A stretch of DNA of 13,380 nt from positions 1 through 13,380 of the forward strand of contig JAKAOC010000012.1 of NCBI GenBank assembly GCA_021823385.1. The letters run 5' to 3'. How positions within the stretch are numbered: the stretch's first letter is position 1; each line of letters begins with the position of its first letter. The DNA is from Actinomycetes bacterium (GTDB taxonomy: Bacteria > Actinomycetota > Acidimicrobiia > Acidimicrobiales > Acidimicrobiaceae). Positions 1 to 7,628 of the stretch are shown here, piece after piece. Under the pieces are notes generated by a model. That model was not told the origin of the DNA. It was given only the letters and a program-made list of their open reading frames with translations, and made no database searches. Both the position numbers and the translations under genes were made by a program.

Positions 1-804
1 GTCGAAGGGCTGGTAGGCACTGATCACCGAGACGAGCGGGGCATAGCCTTGCACCTTTATTATCTGGCCCGGCAGGACCTGGGCCGGTCCGGCCGCCAGC
101 GAGGCGCAGTTTGCCACAGAAGGGCACCAGGCAAGCTTCTTGACCCCGGTCATCCGGAAGCGCGCCGAGCCTTCCGCACCGCCGAGTCCGCAGCCCCGGG
201 TGAGAACCAGGCAGTTGACCCCGATGGAGAATTCGGCCTGATGGGGGTCGACCACCCGCACCGGATTGGATTCCACCCAGGGGGCGGCCGGTACGACCAG
301 CTTGGCGGTGAATACGTTCGGGCCGGTCCAACGCAGCTGCACACCTCCGTACTGCAGCCCGTTCGGGCAACCATCCCAGCAGAAGTTGGCATGCTGGGGG
401 AGGGGGCGTGGAGGGCTCGCCATCTTGCCGGTGATGGCGACCGTGGTGCCGGGCGCTCCTCCAGCCGGTGAAATGGACAGCCCGACGTCGGGCCCCGTGT
501 TCACGCCGGTGCCGCCGACCGCCACGTTGGTCCCGACCACCTGCTGAAGAGAGACGTGATAGCCGCCCGCACCCAGTGCGCCCGCGCGCACGCAGGCGGT
601 GATCCTGCCGTCCATTGCCTGGGTGATCAATCCGCTACCGCCGGTGCAGCCTGCTCGGACGAACGAGGTGGTGGCCACCGCCGCCACCGGCGGCCTGTAG
701 GTGGTGGTCGTCGTCGGGGAGGTGGCTTGTGGCGCGCCGCAGGCGGATGCAAGCAGGGCCAGGGAGGTGACGGCGGCAGGCAGGATTTTCCCGGTTCCGC
801 GCAT
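1..804 (-). CDS. Putative exported lipoprotein, Cys-containing, IPT/TIG-like (3' end outside window)
   Basis: The minus-strand frame is open from ATG at 804 to the window edge (268 codons, no stop), so the C-terminus is missing. A GAGGGGA ribosome binding site lies just upstream of the ATG. The N-terminus is a short lipoprotein-like signal: Arg2 and Lys6, a hydrophobic stretch at about 7-18, then LLASAC with Cys22 as the possible lipidated residue. The -3 position is Ala, so the lipobox is acceptable but not ideal. A Thr-rich linker (PTTTTTY) follows. Near residues 90-110, VGLSISPAGGAPGTTVAITG resembles the start of an IPT/TIG-type Ig-like fold, and a similar turn (VLPGQIIKVQGYAPL) recurs near the visible end. 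The mature part has many cysteines (for example FCWDGC and LTRGCG), which suggests disulfides outside the membrane. It is transcribed away from the hyp operon. Lipoprotein status and the Ig-like fold are inferences; the function is unknown. Confidence 0.72.
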   Translation of the reverse strand, partial: MRGTGKILPAAVTSLALLASACGAPQATSPTTTTTYRPPVAAVATTSFVRAGCTGGSGLITQAMDGRITACVRAGALGAGGYHVSLQQVVGTNVAVGGTGVNTGPDVGLSISPAGGAPGTTVAITGKMASPPRPLPQHANFCWDGCPNGLQYGGVQLRWTGPNVFTAKLVVPAAPWVESNPVRVVDPHQAEFSIGVNCLVLTRGCGLGGAEGSARFRMTGVKKLAWCPSVANCASLAAGPAQVLPGQIIKVQGYAPLVSVISAYQPFD

Positions 805-1118
805 GCTTCCCCTCTTTGCGTCTCGGCCAACACGCGGCCTCAAACCTTGACGAACTCCCGTGCGCCGGCCGATGCCGACCGGCCCGGGAAACTGACGCTC
901 GTGGCCCGCCGTCTTGCCGCGAGTTCCGCACCATAATATCGCCGTGGCTCCATCCGGGTCCTGTGCTCCGGCTCGTCGGAGCCCGCCGGGCCGATCGGGA
1001 CTTTCGACACTGGCGGCGAGGCGTGGTATTGGATACCCTGGGTCTATCGGGGGCCTGTGGCGCGGCGCGGAGCGTCGCAGGCCTCGCCTGATCGCCGGGC
1101 GGAAAGGTAGTGCAGGCT
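805..1118. other. Divergent intergenic region between lipoprotein gene and hyp operon
   Basis: This interval of about 310 bp separates two divergently transcribed units and should hold both promoters and the leader of the first hypC. I see no convincing gene; short open frames here lack family features. The only AT-rich patch is at 931-940. There CATAAT (932-937) is one base from a -10 box on the plus strand, and TATTAT (933-938 read on the minus strand) is one base from a -10 box on the other. Neither has a recognisable -35 at normal spacing. GGAAAGG at about 1101-1107 is the only Shine-Dalgarno candidate for the first hypC. It is rather far from the ATG at 1119. Confidence 0.5.
965..982. 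promoter_or_regulatory. Perfect 6-bp inverted repeat in the divergent region
   Basis: GCTCCG at 965-970 pairs exactly with CGGAGC at 977-982 across a 6-base loop. It lies downstream of the -10-like patch relative to hypC and upstream of it relative to the lipoprotein gene. It could be an operator half-site pair or a leader hairpin. No U-run follows on either strand, so it is not an intrinsic terminator. Short GC palindromes are common by chance in DNA of this composition. Confidence 0.22.
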
Positions 1119-1388
1119 ATGTGTCTTGGAGTCCCGGGTCTAATTCTCGACCTCTTCAATGAGGGCGAAAGCCTCATGGGCACCGTCGACTTCATCGGTG
1201 TGCAGCGCAAGGTGTGCTTCGACGCGCTACCGGACGTAACGGCAGGGGAGTACGTGCTGGTGCATGTGGGCTTTGGCCTGGCCAAGCTGGATGAGGAGAA
1301 CGCACTGCAGACCATCGAACTCATGAGAGGCATGGGCTCTTACGAAGACGAACTCGGGCTCGGCTTCGCCGGCAAGCCCAACGGCTGA
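1119..1388 (+). CDS. hypC: [NiFe]-hydrogenase maturation chaperone HypC (first copy)
   Basis: HypC binds HypD, helps carry the Fe(CN)2CO unit, and escorts it to the hydrogenase large-subunit precursor in the cytoplasm. The 89-residue product has the diagnostic N-terminus MCLGVPG. The family needs Cys2 to become the N-terminal residue after Met removal, so I place the start at ATG 1119 rather than at the in-frame GTG at 1110, which would bury the cysteine. The conserved segment VLVHVGFGLAKLDEE contains the family His (H49). Length is normal for HypC/HupF/HybG. It is the first gene of the hyp operon and is followed by a 48-bp gap to hypF. It differs clearly from the second HypC of this operon (3743-4024), for example in an extra Cys33 and a different C-terminal tail, so the pair is not a recent duplication. 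Confidence 0.95.
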   Translation: MCLGVPGLILDLFNEGESLMGTVDFIGVQRKVCFDALPDVTAGEYVLVHVGFGLAKLDEENALQTIELMRGMGSYEDELGLGFAGKPNG

Positions 1389-1436
1389 GCCGCAGACGTC
1401 CGGGATGCCGGCAGAGGGGGAGCGGGTCTAGTCGGC

Positions 1437-3737
1437 ATGGCGTCTTTGGTGCGCATTACCGGAGTGGTTCAGGGGGTTGGCTTCAGGCCCCATATCTACC
1501 GCAGGGCGACCGCACGCGGCCTTTCGGGCTGGGTGGCCAATGACGCCTGGGGCGTGCTGCTCTATCTCGAAGCCGATCCCGACACGGCGTGCGGTGAGGT
1601 GGGCATCCTGCTGGAGGAGCTTCCCCCCCTTGCCAAAGTGGACGAGGTCACCGTTGTCGAGGTAGCCAGCCGCAAGGTGGATGGATTCTCCATCGCACCC
1701 TCCCTGGGCGGGGCCACCACCACCGCCGAGATCGCCAGGGACATCGCGGTCTGCGCCGACTGCCTGGCCGAGATGCGTGATCCTGCCGATCGTCGCCACG
1801 GGTACCCCTACATCAGCTGCACCAACTGCGGGCCCCGCTACTCGGTGATGACAGCGCTCCCGTACGACCGCACCAACACGACCATGGCCCCCTGGGAGCT
1901 GTGCGCCGACTGCCTGGCCGAGTACACCGACCCCAACGACCGGCGCTTCCACGCCGAGCCGATCGCCTGCCCGGCGTGTGGGCCGAACTATCGGATCCAC
2001 CTGCCCGGGGCTGAGCTCCCCTTCGAACCAGGTCCGGCCGGCGCCGAGGCGATCGCAATGGCCGCGAGGCTCCTGGCCGAGGGGCGGATAGTGGCCGTCA
2101 AAGGGATCGGCGGTTATCACCTGGCATGCGACGCCAGGAACGCCGATGCGGTCCGCCGGCTGCGCGAGGCGAAGTTCCGCAAGGAGAAGCCCTTCGCGCT
2201 CATGGCCAAGGACCTTGGGGCGGCGGCCCGCTTGGCGGAGGTCTCCATCGAGAACGCCAAGCTTCTCGGCTCCCCTTCGGCTCCGATCGTTCTGCTCCCG
2301 GCCGTCGAGAATCTCGAAGGTATCGCGCCGGAGACCGACCTCCTGGGAGTGATGCTCGCCTACACGCCGCTTCATCATCTCCTCTTCGATGCCGGGGCGC
2401 CTGAGGCCCTGGTCATGACCAGTGGCAACCGCTCCTCCGAGCCGATCGCATACCGCGACGACGAGGCGCTGGGCCGTTTCGGGAGCATGGCCGAGGCGGT
2501 ACTGGCCGGCGAAAGGCCGATTGCCAGACGGCTCGACGACTCTCTCTACTCGTACGGCGGGCCGGCGCCGGTGCTGCGACGATCGCGAGGGATGGCGCCC
2601 TCCTTCTGCGCGGAGCTGCCCAGCGACGCGGCCCTCCTTGGCTGCGGCGCGGATCTCAAGGGCAGCGTTGCCCTCGGCGTCTCCGGCCGGGCCCTCGTCT
2701 CGCAGTTCCTCGGAGACCTCGAGTTTCACGAGGTGCAGCAGGCGCACCGGGAGACGGTGCTCGACCTTCTCCGCATGTACGCGATCGACCCCTCCTCGCT
2801 CCAGCTCTGCGCCGATGCGCACCCGCGCTATTTTTCCCGGACGCTCGCCGATGCCTATGCCCAGGAGTTCGGTGCCGCCGAGCCGCTGCTGGTCCAGCAC
2901 CATCGCGCCCACGTCGCCTCGGTGCTCGCCGAGCGGGGCATGTGGGAGTCGCGCGTGGTCGGCGTGGCCCTGGACGGCACCGGTTTCGGGGACGACGGCA
3001 CCATCTGGGGAGGGGAGTTCTTCGTCGGCTCGCTGCGGCAAGGCCTGGCGCGCCGATCGTCGCTCGAGCGTGCCCAGCTGCTGGGGGGCGAGGCGGCGGT
3101 CCGCCGGCCCATGCAGGCTCTGGCCGGGTTCGTGGCTGACGACGAGCTCTGGAAGATGTTTGGCGAGCCGGTCTTCGGGCTCGAGAATGCGGATTTCCGG
3201 GCCCTTTCAGGACTGCGCCGCCGTCCGCTCGGTGCGGTGGCCACCACCTCAGCGGGCCGGCTCTTCGACGCCGTGGCCGCGATCTGCGGCTTCACCCGAT
3301 CCATGACCTTTGAGGGCCAGGCCGCCATGTGGCTGGAGTCGCTGGCGCGCGCCGCCGGAGCGGGAGCCGCGGCGGAGGGTTACGCCTTTGAGACGACAAA
3401 GGGAGGCGCGCTCGGATTCCAGGGCGTGCTCGCCGAGGCGGCCCATGATCGGCTGTCAGGCGTGCCCGTTGGTGAGATCGCTTTGAGCTTTCATCTGGGC
3501 TTCGCGTCGGCGGTGGCGGGCCGTGCGGCATCCCTCGCCCTTGCCGAGGGGATCGGAGCGGTGGTCCTATCCGGCGGCGTATTCCAGAACCGGCTGCTGG
3601 CAGGGGAGGTCGAGCGCCTTCTTACGGAAGCGGGCCTGGGCGTATGGATGAACGCGACGCTTTCGTGCAATGATGAGAACATATCGCTGGGCCAGATCGC
3701 CATAGGGGCCGCGGCCGGTGGGCGGGGGAGGGGTTGA
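1437..3737 (+). CDS. hypF: Carbamoyltransferase HypF, [NiFe]-hydrogenase cyanide ligand synthesis
   Basis: HypF uses carbamoyl phosphate and ATP to carbamoylate the C-terminal cysteine of HypE, the first step in making the Fe-bound cyanides. The 766-residue product is full length and shows all domains in order. The N-terminal acylphosphatase domain has GVVQGVGFRP with Arg17 and the partner Asn35. Two zinc-finger-like motifs with C-x2-C-x18-C-x2-C spacing follow: C106/C109/C128/C131 and C156/C159/C178/C181. A YrdC-like domain spans about 200-375 with KGIGGYHLACDA. A Kae1-like C-terminal domain contains HHRAH (488-492), ALDGTGFGDDGTIWGGE and GGVFQNRLL. The ATG at 1437 is preceded by GAGGGGGAG with a rather long spacer of about 14 bases; I see no closer start in this frame. 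The stop is 5 bp before the second hypC ATG, so translation is probably coupled. Confidence 0.97.
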   Translation: MASLVRITGVVQGVGFRPHIYRRATARGLSGWVANDAWGVLLYLEADPDTACGEVGILLEELPPLAKVDEVTVVEVASRKVDGFSIAPSLGGATTTAEIARDIAVCADCLAEMRDPADRRHGYPYISCTNCGPRYSVMTALPYDRTNTTMAPWELCADCLAEYTDPNDRRFHAEPIACPACGPNYRIHLPGAELPFEPGPAGAEAIAMAARLLAEGRIVAVKGIGGYHLACDARNADAVRRLREAKFRKEKPFALMAKDLGAAARLAEVSIENAKLLGSPSAPIVLLPAVENLEGIAPETDLLGVMLAYTPLHHLLFDAGAPEALVMTSGNRSSEPIAYRDDEALGRFGSMAEAVLAGERPIARRLDDSLYSYGGPAPVLRRSRGMAPSFCAELPSDAALLGCGADLKGSVALGVSGRALVSQFLGDLEFHEVQQAHRETVLDLLRMYAIDPSSLQLCADAHPRYFSRTLADAYAQEFGAAEPLLVQHHRAHVASVLAERGMWESRVVGVALDGTGFGDDGTIWGGEFFVGSLRQGLARRSSLERAQLLGGEAAVRRPMQALAGFVADDELWKMFGEPVFGLENADFRALSGLRRRPLGAVATTSAGRLFDAVAAICGFTRSMTFEGQAAMWLESLARAAGAGAAAEGYAFETTKGGALGFQGVLAEAAHDRLSGVPVGEIALSFHLGFASAVAGRAASLALAEGIGAVVLSGGVFQNRLLAGEVERLLTEAGLGVWMNATLSCNDENISLGQIAIGAAAGGRGRG

Positions 3738-3742
3738 GGCGC

Positions 3743-4024
3743 ATGTGCCTGGGGATCCCCGCGCAGGTCGTCGGGCTCGATTTGCTCTCGGACTCCTTTG
3801 CCGAGGTGGAGGTGGCCGAGATCCGTCGGCAGGTACACCTGGGCATGCTCGCGGGCGAGACGATTTCATTGGGTGACTGGCTACTGATCCATGTCGGTTT
3901 CGCCATTGCCAAGCTTGATGAGGAGGCGGCGCGCAGGCAGCTCGAATTTCAGGACCGTGCCGGACCTGTTTACACGGAGGAGCTGGAGGCTTTCTCCGGC
4001 TTGGAGGGAGGCGTTGACGCATGA
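3743..4024 (+). CDS. hypC: [NiFe]-hydrogenase maturation chaperone HypC (second copy)
   Basis: This is a second HypC/HupF/HybG-family chaperone, 93 residues, beginning MCLGIP with the essential Cys2 and carrying the conserved LLIHVGFAIAKLDEE segment with His50. ATG 3743 is chosen because an in-frame TTG at 3734 would add three residues and hide Cys2. GAGGGG and GAGG stretches just upstream can serve as ribosome binding site. It sits 5 bp after hypF and its stop overlaps the hypD start in an ATGA arrangement, the usual placement for the HypC that partners HypD. The C-terminal part is Glu-rich and unlike the first copy. Where genomes carry two such proteins (HypC and HybG in Escherichia coli), they serve different hydrogenases or different steps. 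Which role applies here cannot be read from the sequence. Confidence 0.95.
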   Translation: MCLGIPAQVVGLDLLSDSFAEVEVAEIRRQVHLGMLAGETISLGDWLLIHVGFAIAKLDEEAARRQLEFQDRAGPVYTEELEAFSGLEGGVDA

Positions 4025-5133
4025 AGATGGTCGACGAGTTCAGGGACCCTGAGCGCATAGTCGCGCTCTCAAAGGCTGTGCACGCGGCCGTCGGCGATCG
4101 CCGCTTCCGCTTCATGGAGATATGCGGCGGCCACACCCATGCCATATATCGCTTCGGCCTGCCGGAGATGCTGCCGGAAGGGATCGAGCTCATCCACGGG
4201 CCGGGCTGCCCGGTCTGCGTGCTTCCGGTAGGCAAGGTGGACGAGGCGCTGACGCTCACCGAGGACCCGGATGTCATTCTCACCGCCTTCGGAGACGTCA
4301 TGCGCGTGCCCGGCTCCAAGGCCTCGCCATTGGAGGCCAAGGCGCAGGGCAAGGACGTGCGAATGGTCTATTCGCCTCTGGACGCCCTGAAGCTGGCCAT
4401 CGAGAATCCGGCCAAGCAGGTCGTCTTCTTCGCCATCGGCTTCGAGACGACGGCACCTTCCACCGCTCTCACCATCCTGCGCGCAGCGCAGCTGGGGGTC
4501 CGGAACTTCTCGGTCTTCTGCAATCACGTGACCATCGGGCCTCCAATCCGCTCCATCCTCGAGACGGCCGACCTGGATCTGGACGGCTTCATCGGGCCAG
4601 GGCACGTCTCCGCCATCGTGGGCACCAAGGCCTATGACTTCGTGGTGGAGGAGTATTCCAAGCCGGTCGTGGTCTCAGGCTTTGAGCCCGTCGATTTGAT
4701 GGAGTCGATCCTCATGCTGGTCGAGCTGGTCAAGAGCGGCAAGCCTGCGGTCGAGAACCAGTACGTCCGGGCGGTGAAGCGCGAGGGCAACGCGGCGGCG
4801 CTGGCCGCCATGGCGGACGTGTTCGAGGAGAGGGAGAGCTTCGAGTGGCGGGGGCTCGGCTTCATCTCGGAGTCAGCACTTCGAATCCGTGCCAAGTACG
4901 CGGAGTTCGATGCGGAGGCCCGCTTCTCGATGACGACCATTCGCAGCCCCGAGCCGGCCGGTGCCATCTGTGGCGAGGTGCTCGTCGGCGCCAAGCGCCC
5001 CGAGGAGTGCCCGCTCATGGGTACCCAGTGCACTCCGGAGACCCCGGTAGGGGCGCTCATGGTTTCCTCCGAGGGCGCGTGCTCGGCCTATTACACCTAT
5101 GTGCACCGCGCCCTCGGCGTGATGGGAGGCTGA
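4021..5133 (+). CDS. hypD: Fe-S scaffold protein HypD, [NiFe]-hydrogenase maturation
   Basis: HypD is the iron-sulfur scaffold on which, together with HypC, the Fe(CN)2CO group is assembled. The 370-residue product is family length. Visible motifs are EICGGHTH (Cys35, His38, His40), HGPGCPVCVLP (Cys63 and Cys66, the CxxC thought to act in iron binding and thiol redox), GFETTAPSTA, FCNHVTIGPP, GFIGPGHVSAIVG, and a C-terminal cysteine set (C317, C330, C337, C354) in the region that holds the [4Fe-4S] cluster, including CTPETPVGALMVSSEGAC. The start ATG at 4021 overlaps the hypC stop by four bases (ATGA). A second in-frame ATG at 4027 would shorten the protein by only two residues. No key residue is missing. 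Confidence 0.97.
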   Translation: MKMVDEFRDPERIVALSKAVHAAVGDRRFRFMEICGGHTHAIYRFGLPEMLPEGIELIHGPGCPVCVLPVGKVDEALTLTEDPDVILTAFGDVMRVPGSKASPLEAKAQGKDVRMVYSPLDALKLAIENPAKQVVFFAIGFETTAPSTALTILRAAQLGVRNFSVFCNHVTIGPPIRSILETADLDLDGFIGPGHVSAIVGTKAYDFVVEEYSKPVVVSGFEPVDLMESILMLVELVKSGKPAVENQYVRAVKREGNAAALAAMADVFEERESFEWRGLGFISESALRIRAKYAEFDAEARFSMTTIRSPEPAGAICGEVLVGAKRPEECPLMGTQCTPETPVGALMVSSEGACSAYYTYVHRALGVMGG

Positions 5134-5137
5134 CCCG

Positions 5138-6172
5138 GTGGCCGCAGAAGTGAAGTTCATGGATCCACAGGTGATGCTTTCGCACGGAGCGGGCGGCAAG
5201 GCAAGCCGGCGCCTGGTCGAGGGTCTGCTGGTTCCGCTGCTCGGCTCCGGGGAGTTGAACAGATTGGAGGACGCCGCCACCGTGCAGGTGGGGCGTAGTG
5301 AGGTTCTGGTGACCACGGACTCCTTCGTGGTCCATCCACTCTCCTTCCCGGGCGGGTCCCTGGGGGAGCTGGCCGTGAACGGGACCGTCAACGACCTCGC
5401 GGTCTCAGGCGCTGAGCCTCTGGTCCTCACCCTGGCGATCATCCTCGAGGCGGGGCTGCCGGTGGCCGACCTCCAGCGCGAGGTCGAGGCTCTTGCCCGG
5501 GCGGCGAAGGCGGCCGGCGTGGAGGTGGTGGCCGGGGACACCAAGGTCGTCGAACACGGCAAGGCGGACGGCATTTTCATGACCACCACGGGAATCGGGC
5601 GTCTGCATCCCGCCGCGGACCTCGGAATCGCCAGGGCCGAGCCGGGCGACAAGGTGCTGCTTTCGGGAGCCGTCGGCGACCACGGCATCACCGTGATGCT
5701 CGAGCGCGGAGAGCTCGATCTTGCCTCCGACACGCTGCGATCCGACACCCGCTCGGTCTGGCCTTACGTCAAGGCTCTGCTGGATGCCTTCGGCCCGGAG
5801 ATCAAGTGGATGCGAGACCCCACCCGGGGAGGGCTGGCCACTACCCTCAACGAGTTCGCCCAGGAGGCCCGGATGAAGGTAGCGCTGGACGAGTCGAAGA
5901 TAGTCGTGCATGCTCCGGTTCGCGGGGCCTGTGAGATCCTCGGTATCGATCCGTTCCACATAGCCAACGAGGGCCAGTTCGTGGCCATCGTCTCGGCCGC
6001 AGTGGCGGAGGAGGCGGAGGAGTTGCTGCGCTCAATGCCGGGCGGCGAAGAGGCGGCGCTCATCGGCACCTTGGAGAAGGCGGAATCGGGGATCGTCCTG
6101 TGTGCGAGCGCTTACGGCGCCAGCCGCGTACTCGACATGCTCACCGGGGATCCGCTTCCCCGCATCTGCTAG
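5138..6172 (+). CDS. hypE: HypE, thiocarbamate dehydratase for hydrogenase cyanide ligands
   Basis: HypE receives the carbamoyl group from HypF on its C-terminal cysteine and dehydrates it with ATP to a thiocyanate, which donates cyanide to the HypC-HypD complex. The 344-residue product is an AIR synthase/PurM-type ATPase with HGAGGK near the N-terminus, TTDSFVVHPLSFPGG, NGTVNDLAVSGAEP, VVAGDTKVVEHG and MRDPTRGGLATTLNEFA. It ends exactly in PRIC, with the acceptor Cys344 last. The start is GTG at 5138, 4 bp after hypD, with GGGAGG at a good distance upstream. An ATG at 5159 would give a shorter N-terminus but lacks a comparable site. It is the last gene of the operon; a convergent gene ends only 5 bp downstream. 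Confidence 0.97.
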   Translation: MAAEVKFMDPQVMLSHGAGGKASRRLVEGLLVPLLGSGELNRLEDAATVQVGRSEVLVTTDSFVVHPLSFPGGSLGELAVNGTVNDLAVSGAEPLVLTLAIILEAGLPVADLQREVEALARAAKAAGVEVVAGDTKVVEHGKADGIFMTTTGIGRLHPAADLGIARAEPGDKVLLSGAVGDHGITVMLERGELDLASDTLRSDTRSVWPYVKALLDAFGPEIKWMRDPTRGGLATTLNEFAQEARMKVALDESKIVVHAPVRGACEILGIDPFHIANEGQFVAIVSAAVAEEAEELLRSMPGGEEAALIGTLEKAESGIVLCASAYGASRVLDMLTGDPLPRIC

Positions 6173-6177
6173 AGCCC

Positions 6178-6474
6178 TTATCCGCCGGCGATGGCGCCGA
6201 CCACGACGAGTACCTCACCGCCACCTGTGAGCGCCACGGGCAACGGCTTGTCGGGTCCGAGGTCTGAGTAGTCCTCCTCGGCAACGAAGAAGCGGATGAA
6301 GGGCCGGCGCCGGCCGGTGGCCGGGTTGCGCACCGTGCCACGAAGCATGGGATAGGCCGATTCCAGGGCGTCGACGACGCTTCGCAGCGTTACCTCGCCC
6401 TCGACCTCGAGTTCCACCTCGCGGCCCACTCCGGCCAGGGTTCTCAGCTGCTCTGGCAGCCGCACGCGGATCAC
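6178..6474 (-). CDS. MoaD/ThiS-like ubiquitin-fold protein with C-terminal Gly-Gly
   Basis: The product has 98 residues. It starts [15 protein letters not shown], has the [14 protein letters not shown] helix typical of MoaD/ThiS proteins, and ends VVVGAIAGG, matching the Gly-Gly tail that is adenylated and thiocarboxylated in sulfur-carrier proteins. I choose GTG at 6474, which overlaps the stop of the upstream propeller gene as GTGA and so indicates translational coupling. The frame continues further upstream but only by running through that gene. A stretch at about 50-80 ([20 protein letters not shown] and on to PDKPLP) makes it longer than classical MoaD of about 80 residues. No molybdopterin, thiamine or E1-like gene is nearby, so a role in molybdenum cofactor synthesis is not supported. 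It may be a dedicated sulfur carrier or a protein modifier; its partner is unknown. Confidence 0.85.
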   Translation of the reverse strand: MIRVRLPEQLRTLAGVGREVELEVEGEVTLRSVVDALESAYPMLRGTVRNPATGRRRPFIRFFVAEEDYSDLGPDKPLPVALTGGGEVLVVVGAIAGG

Positions 6475-7583
6475 GGCAGGGTCTGGGCCTCCACCGACAG
6501 CACGGCCGGGAGGTCCCTGGCAATCTCGCTCCAGCTGTCGCCGTCGTCGGCGGATGCGTACACCTGCCCCGCGGTGGTACCGAAGTAGACACCGCAGGGA
6601 TCGAGAGTGTCGAGGGACATCGCACTCCGCAGCACGTTCACGTAGCAGTTCTCCTGAGGCAGGCCCCGGGTGAGAGGCTCCCATTCGTTTCCTCCGCTGC
6701 GGCTACGGTACACGCGCAGCCTGCCGTCGGGCGGATAATGCTCGGAGTCGCTGGTTATGGGCACCACGTAAACCGTTTCCGGCTCGTGGGCGTGCACCCC
6801 CAGGGCAAAGCCGAAGTCACTCGGCAGGTCGCCGCTTATCTCGCGCCAGTTGGCCCCGCCGTCGTCGGAGCGCATCACGTCCCAGTGCTTTTGCATGAAC
6901 AGCGTCTCCGGGCGTTGTGGATGGGCGGCGATGCGGTGCACGCAGTGACCGATCTCGGCGTCGGGATCCGGGATGTAGTCGGAGTTGAGCCCGCGGTTCA
7001 TCGGCTTCCAGGTCTCGCCCGAGTCCTCGCTGCCGAACACTCCTGCGGCGGAGATGGCGATGCGCAGCTGGGCGGGGTCGGCCGGATTGGAGACAATGGT
7101 GTGAAGGCAAAGGCCGCCTGCGCCCGGTTGCCAGCCACTGCCCGTGCTCGCTCGCAAGGCGGTCAGCTCCTCCCAGTTCTTGCCGCCATCCGCGGACCGG
7201 AATATCGCCGCGTCCTCGGCTCCGGCCAACACCACGTCCGGGTCCTCGCGGGAGGGATGAAACTGCCATATCCTGGTGAACTCGAACGGCCTCTCGCTCC
7301 CGTCGTACCAGAGATGGTTCCCAGGGCCGGTGCCGTAGGCGAAGTCGTTGCCGACCGGCTCCCATCTCTTGCCTCCGTCATCGGACCGCTGGATCACCTG
7401 CCCGAACCATCCTTTGGAGAGCGAGGCGAAGATCCGGTTGGGATCGGCCGGGGAAGCTTTGGCGTCAAAGACCTCCCATCCCCCGAACAGCGGCCCCTCG
7501 ACCTTCCAGTCGAGGCGCTTGCCGTCGGAGGTAAGAACGAAGGCCCCCTTGCGAGTGCCCACCAGCAGGCGGACTCCACTCAT
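6471..7583 (-). CDS. Cytoplasmic Asp-box (BNR) beta-propeller protein, sialidase-like fold
   Basis: This 370-residue protein has six Asp-box/BNR motifs of the S-x-D-x-G-x-x-W type, at about residues 67-74, 130-137, 185-192, 239-246, 294-301 (degenerate, RSGGNEW) and 344-351. The spacing of about 45-65 residues is that of a multi-bladed propeller. ATG 7583 has a GAGGGGG ribosome binding site upstream. There is no signal peptide or membrane segment, so it should be cytoplasmic, unlike true secreted sialidases. The catalytic Arg triad and Tyr/Glu of sialidases cannot be assigned, so enzyme activity is not supported. Such genes are often labelled exo-alpha-sialidase or WD40/YVTN/BNR-like, which describes the fold only. 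Its stop overlaps the start of the MoaD-like gene by four bases, implying production at matched levels and possibly a shared function. Confidence 0.88.
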   Translation of the reverse strand: MSGVRLLVGTRKGAFVLTSDGKRLDWKVEGPLFGGWEVFDAKASPADPNRIFASLSKGWFGQVIQRSDDGGKRWEPVGNDFAYGTGPGNHLWYDGSERPFEFTRIWQFHPSREDPDVVLAGAEDAAIFRSADGGKNWEELTALRASTGSGWQPGAGGLCLHTIVSNPADPAQLRIAISAAGVFGSEDSGETWKPMNRGLNSDYIPDPDAEIGHCVHRIAAHPQRPETLFMQKHWDVMRSDDGGANWREISGDLPSDFGFALGVHAHEPETVYVVPITSDSEHYPPDGRLRVYRSRSGGNEWEPLTRGLPQENCYVNVLRSAMSLDTLDPCGVYFGTTAGQVYASADDGDSWSEIARDLPAVLSVEAQTLP

Positions 7584-7628
7584 GGCTGCACCCCCTCGAC
7601 GGCCCCTTGGAAGCGGGCCGGTCTCAAA

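Noticed and set aside
1110..1118. GTG at 1110 as start of the first hypC, and similarly TTG at 3734 for the second
   Set aside because: Both would place residues before the Met-Cys pair; HypC function requires cysteine at the processed N-terminus.
1428..3041. Minus-strand open frame of 537 codons opposite hypF
   Set aside because: HypF on the plus strand has every family motif over its full length; the antisense frame has no recognisable domain.
6178..6474. MoaD as part of molybdenum cofactor synthesis
   Set aside because: No moa, moe or mog gene is present, the protein is longer than classical MoaD, and it is coupled to a propeller gene instead.
6471..7583. True exo-alpha-sialidase
   Set aside because: Asp-boxes show the propeller fold only. 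There is no signal peptide, and the sialidase catalytic residues cannot be assigned.
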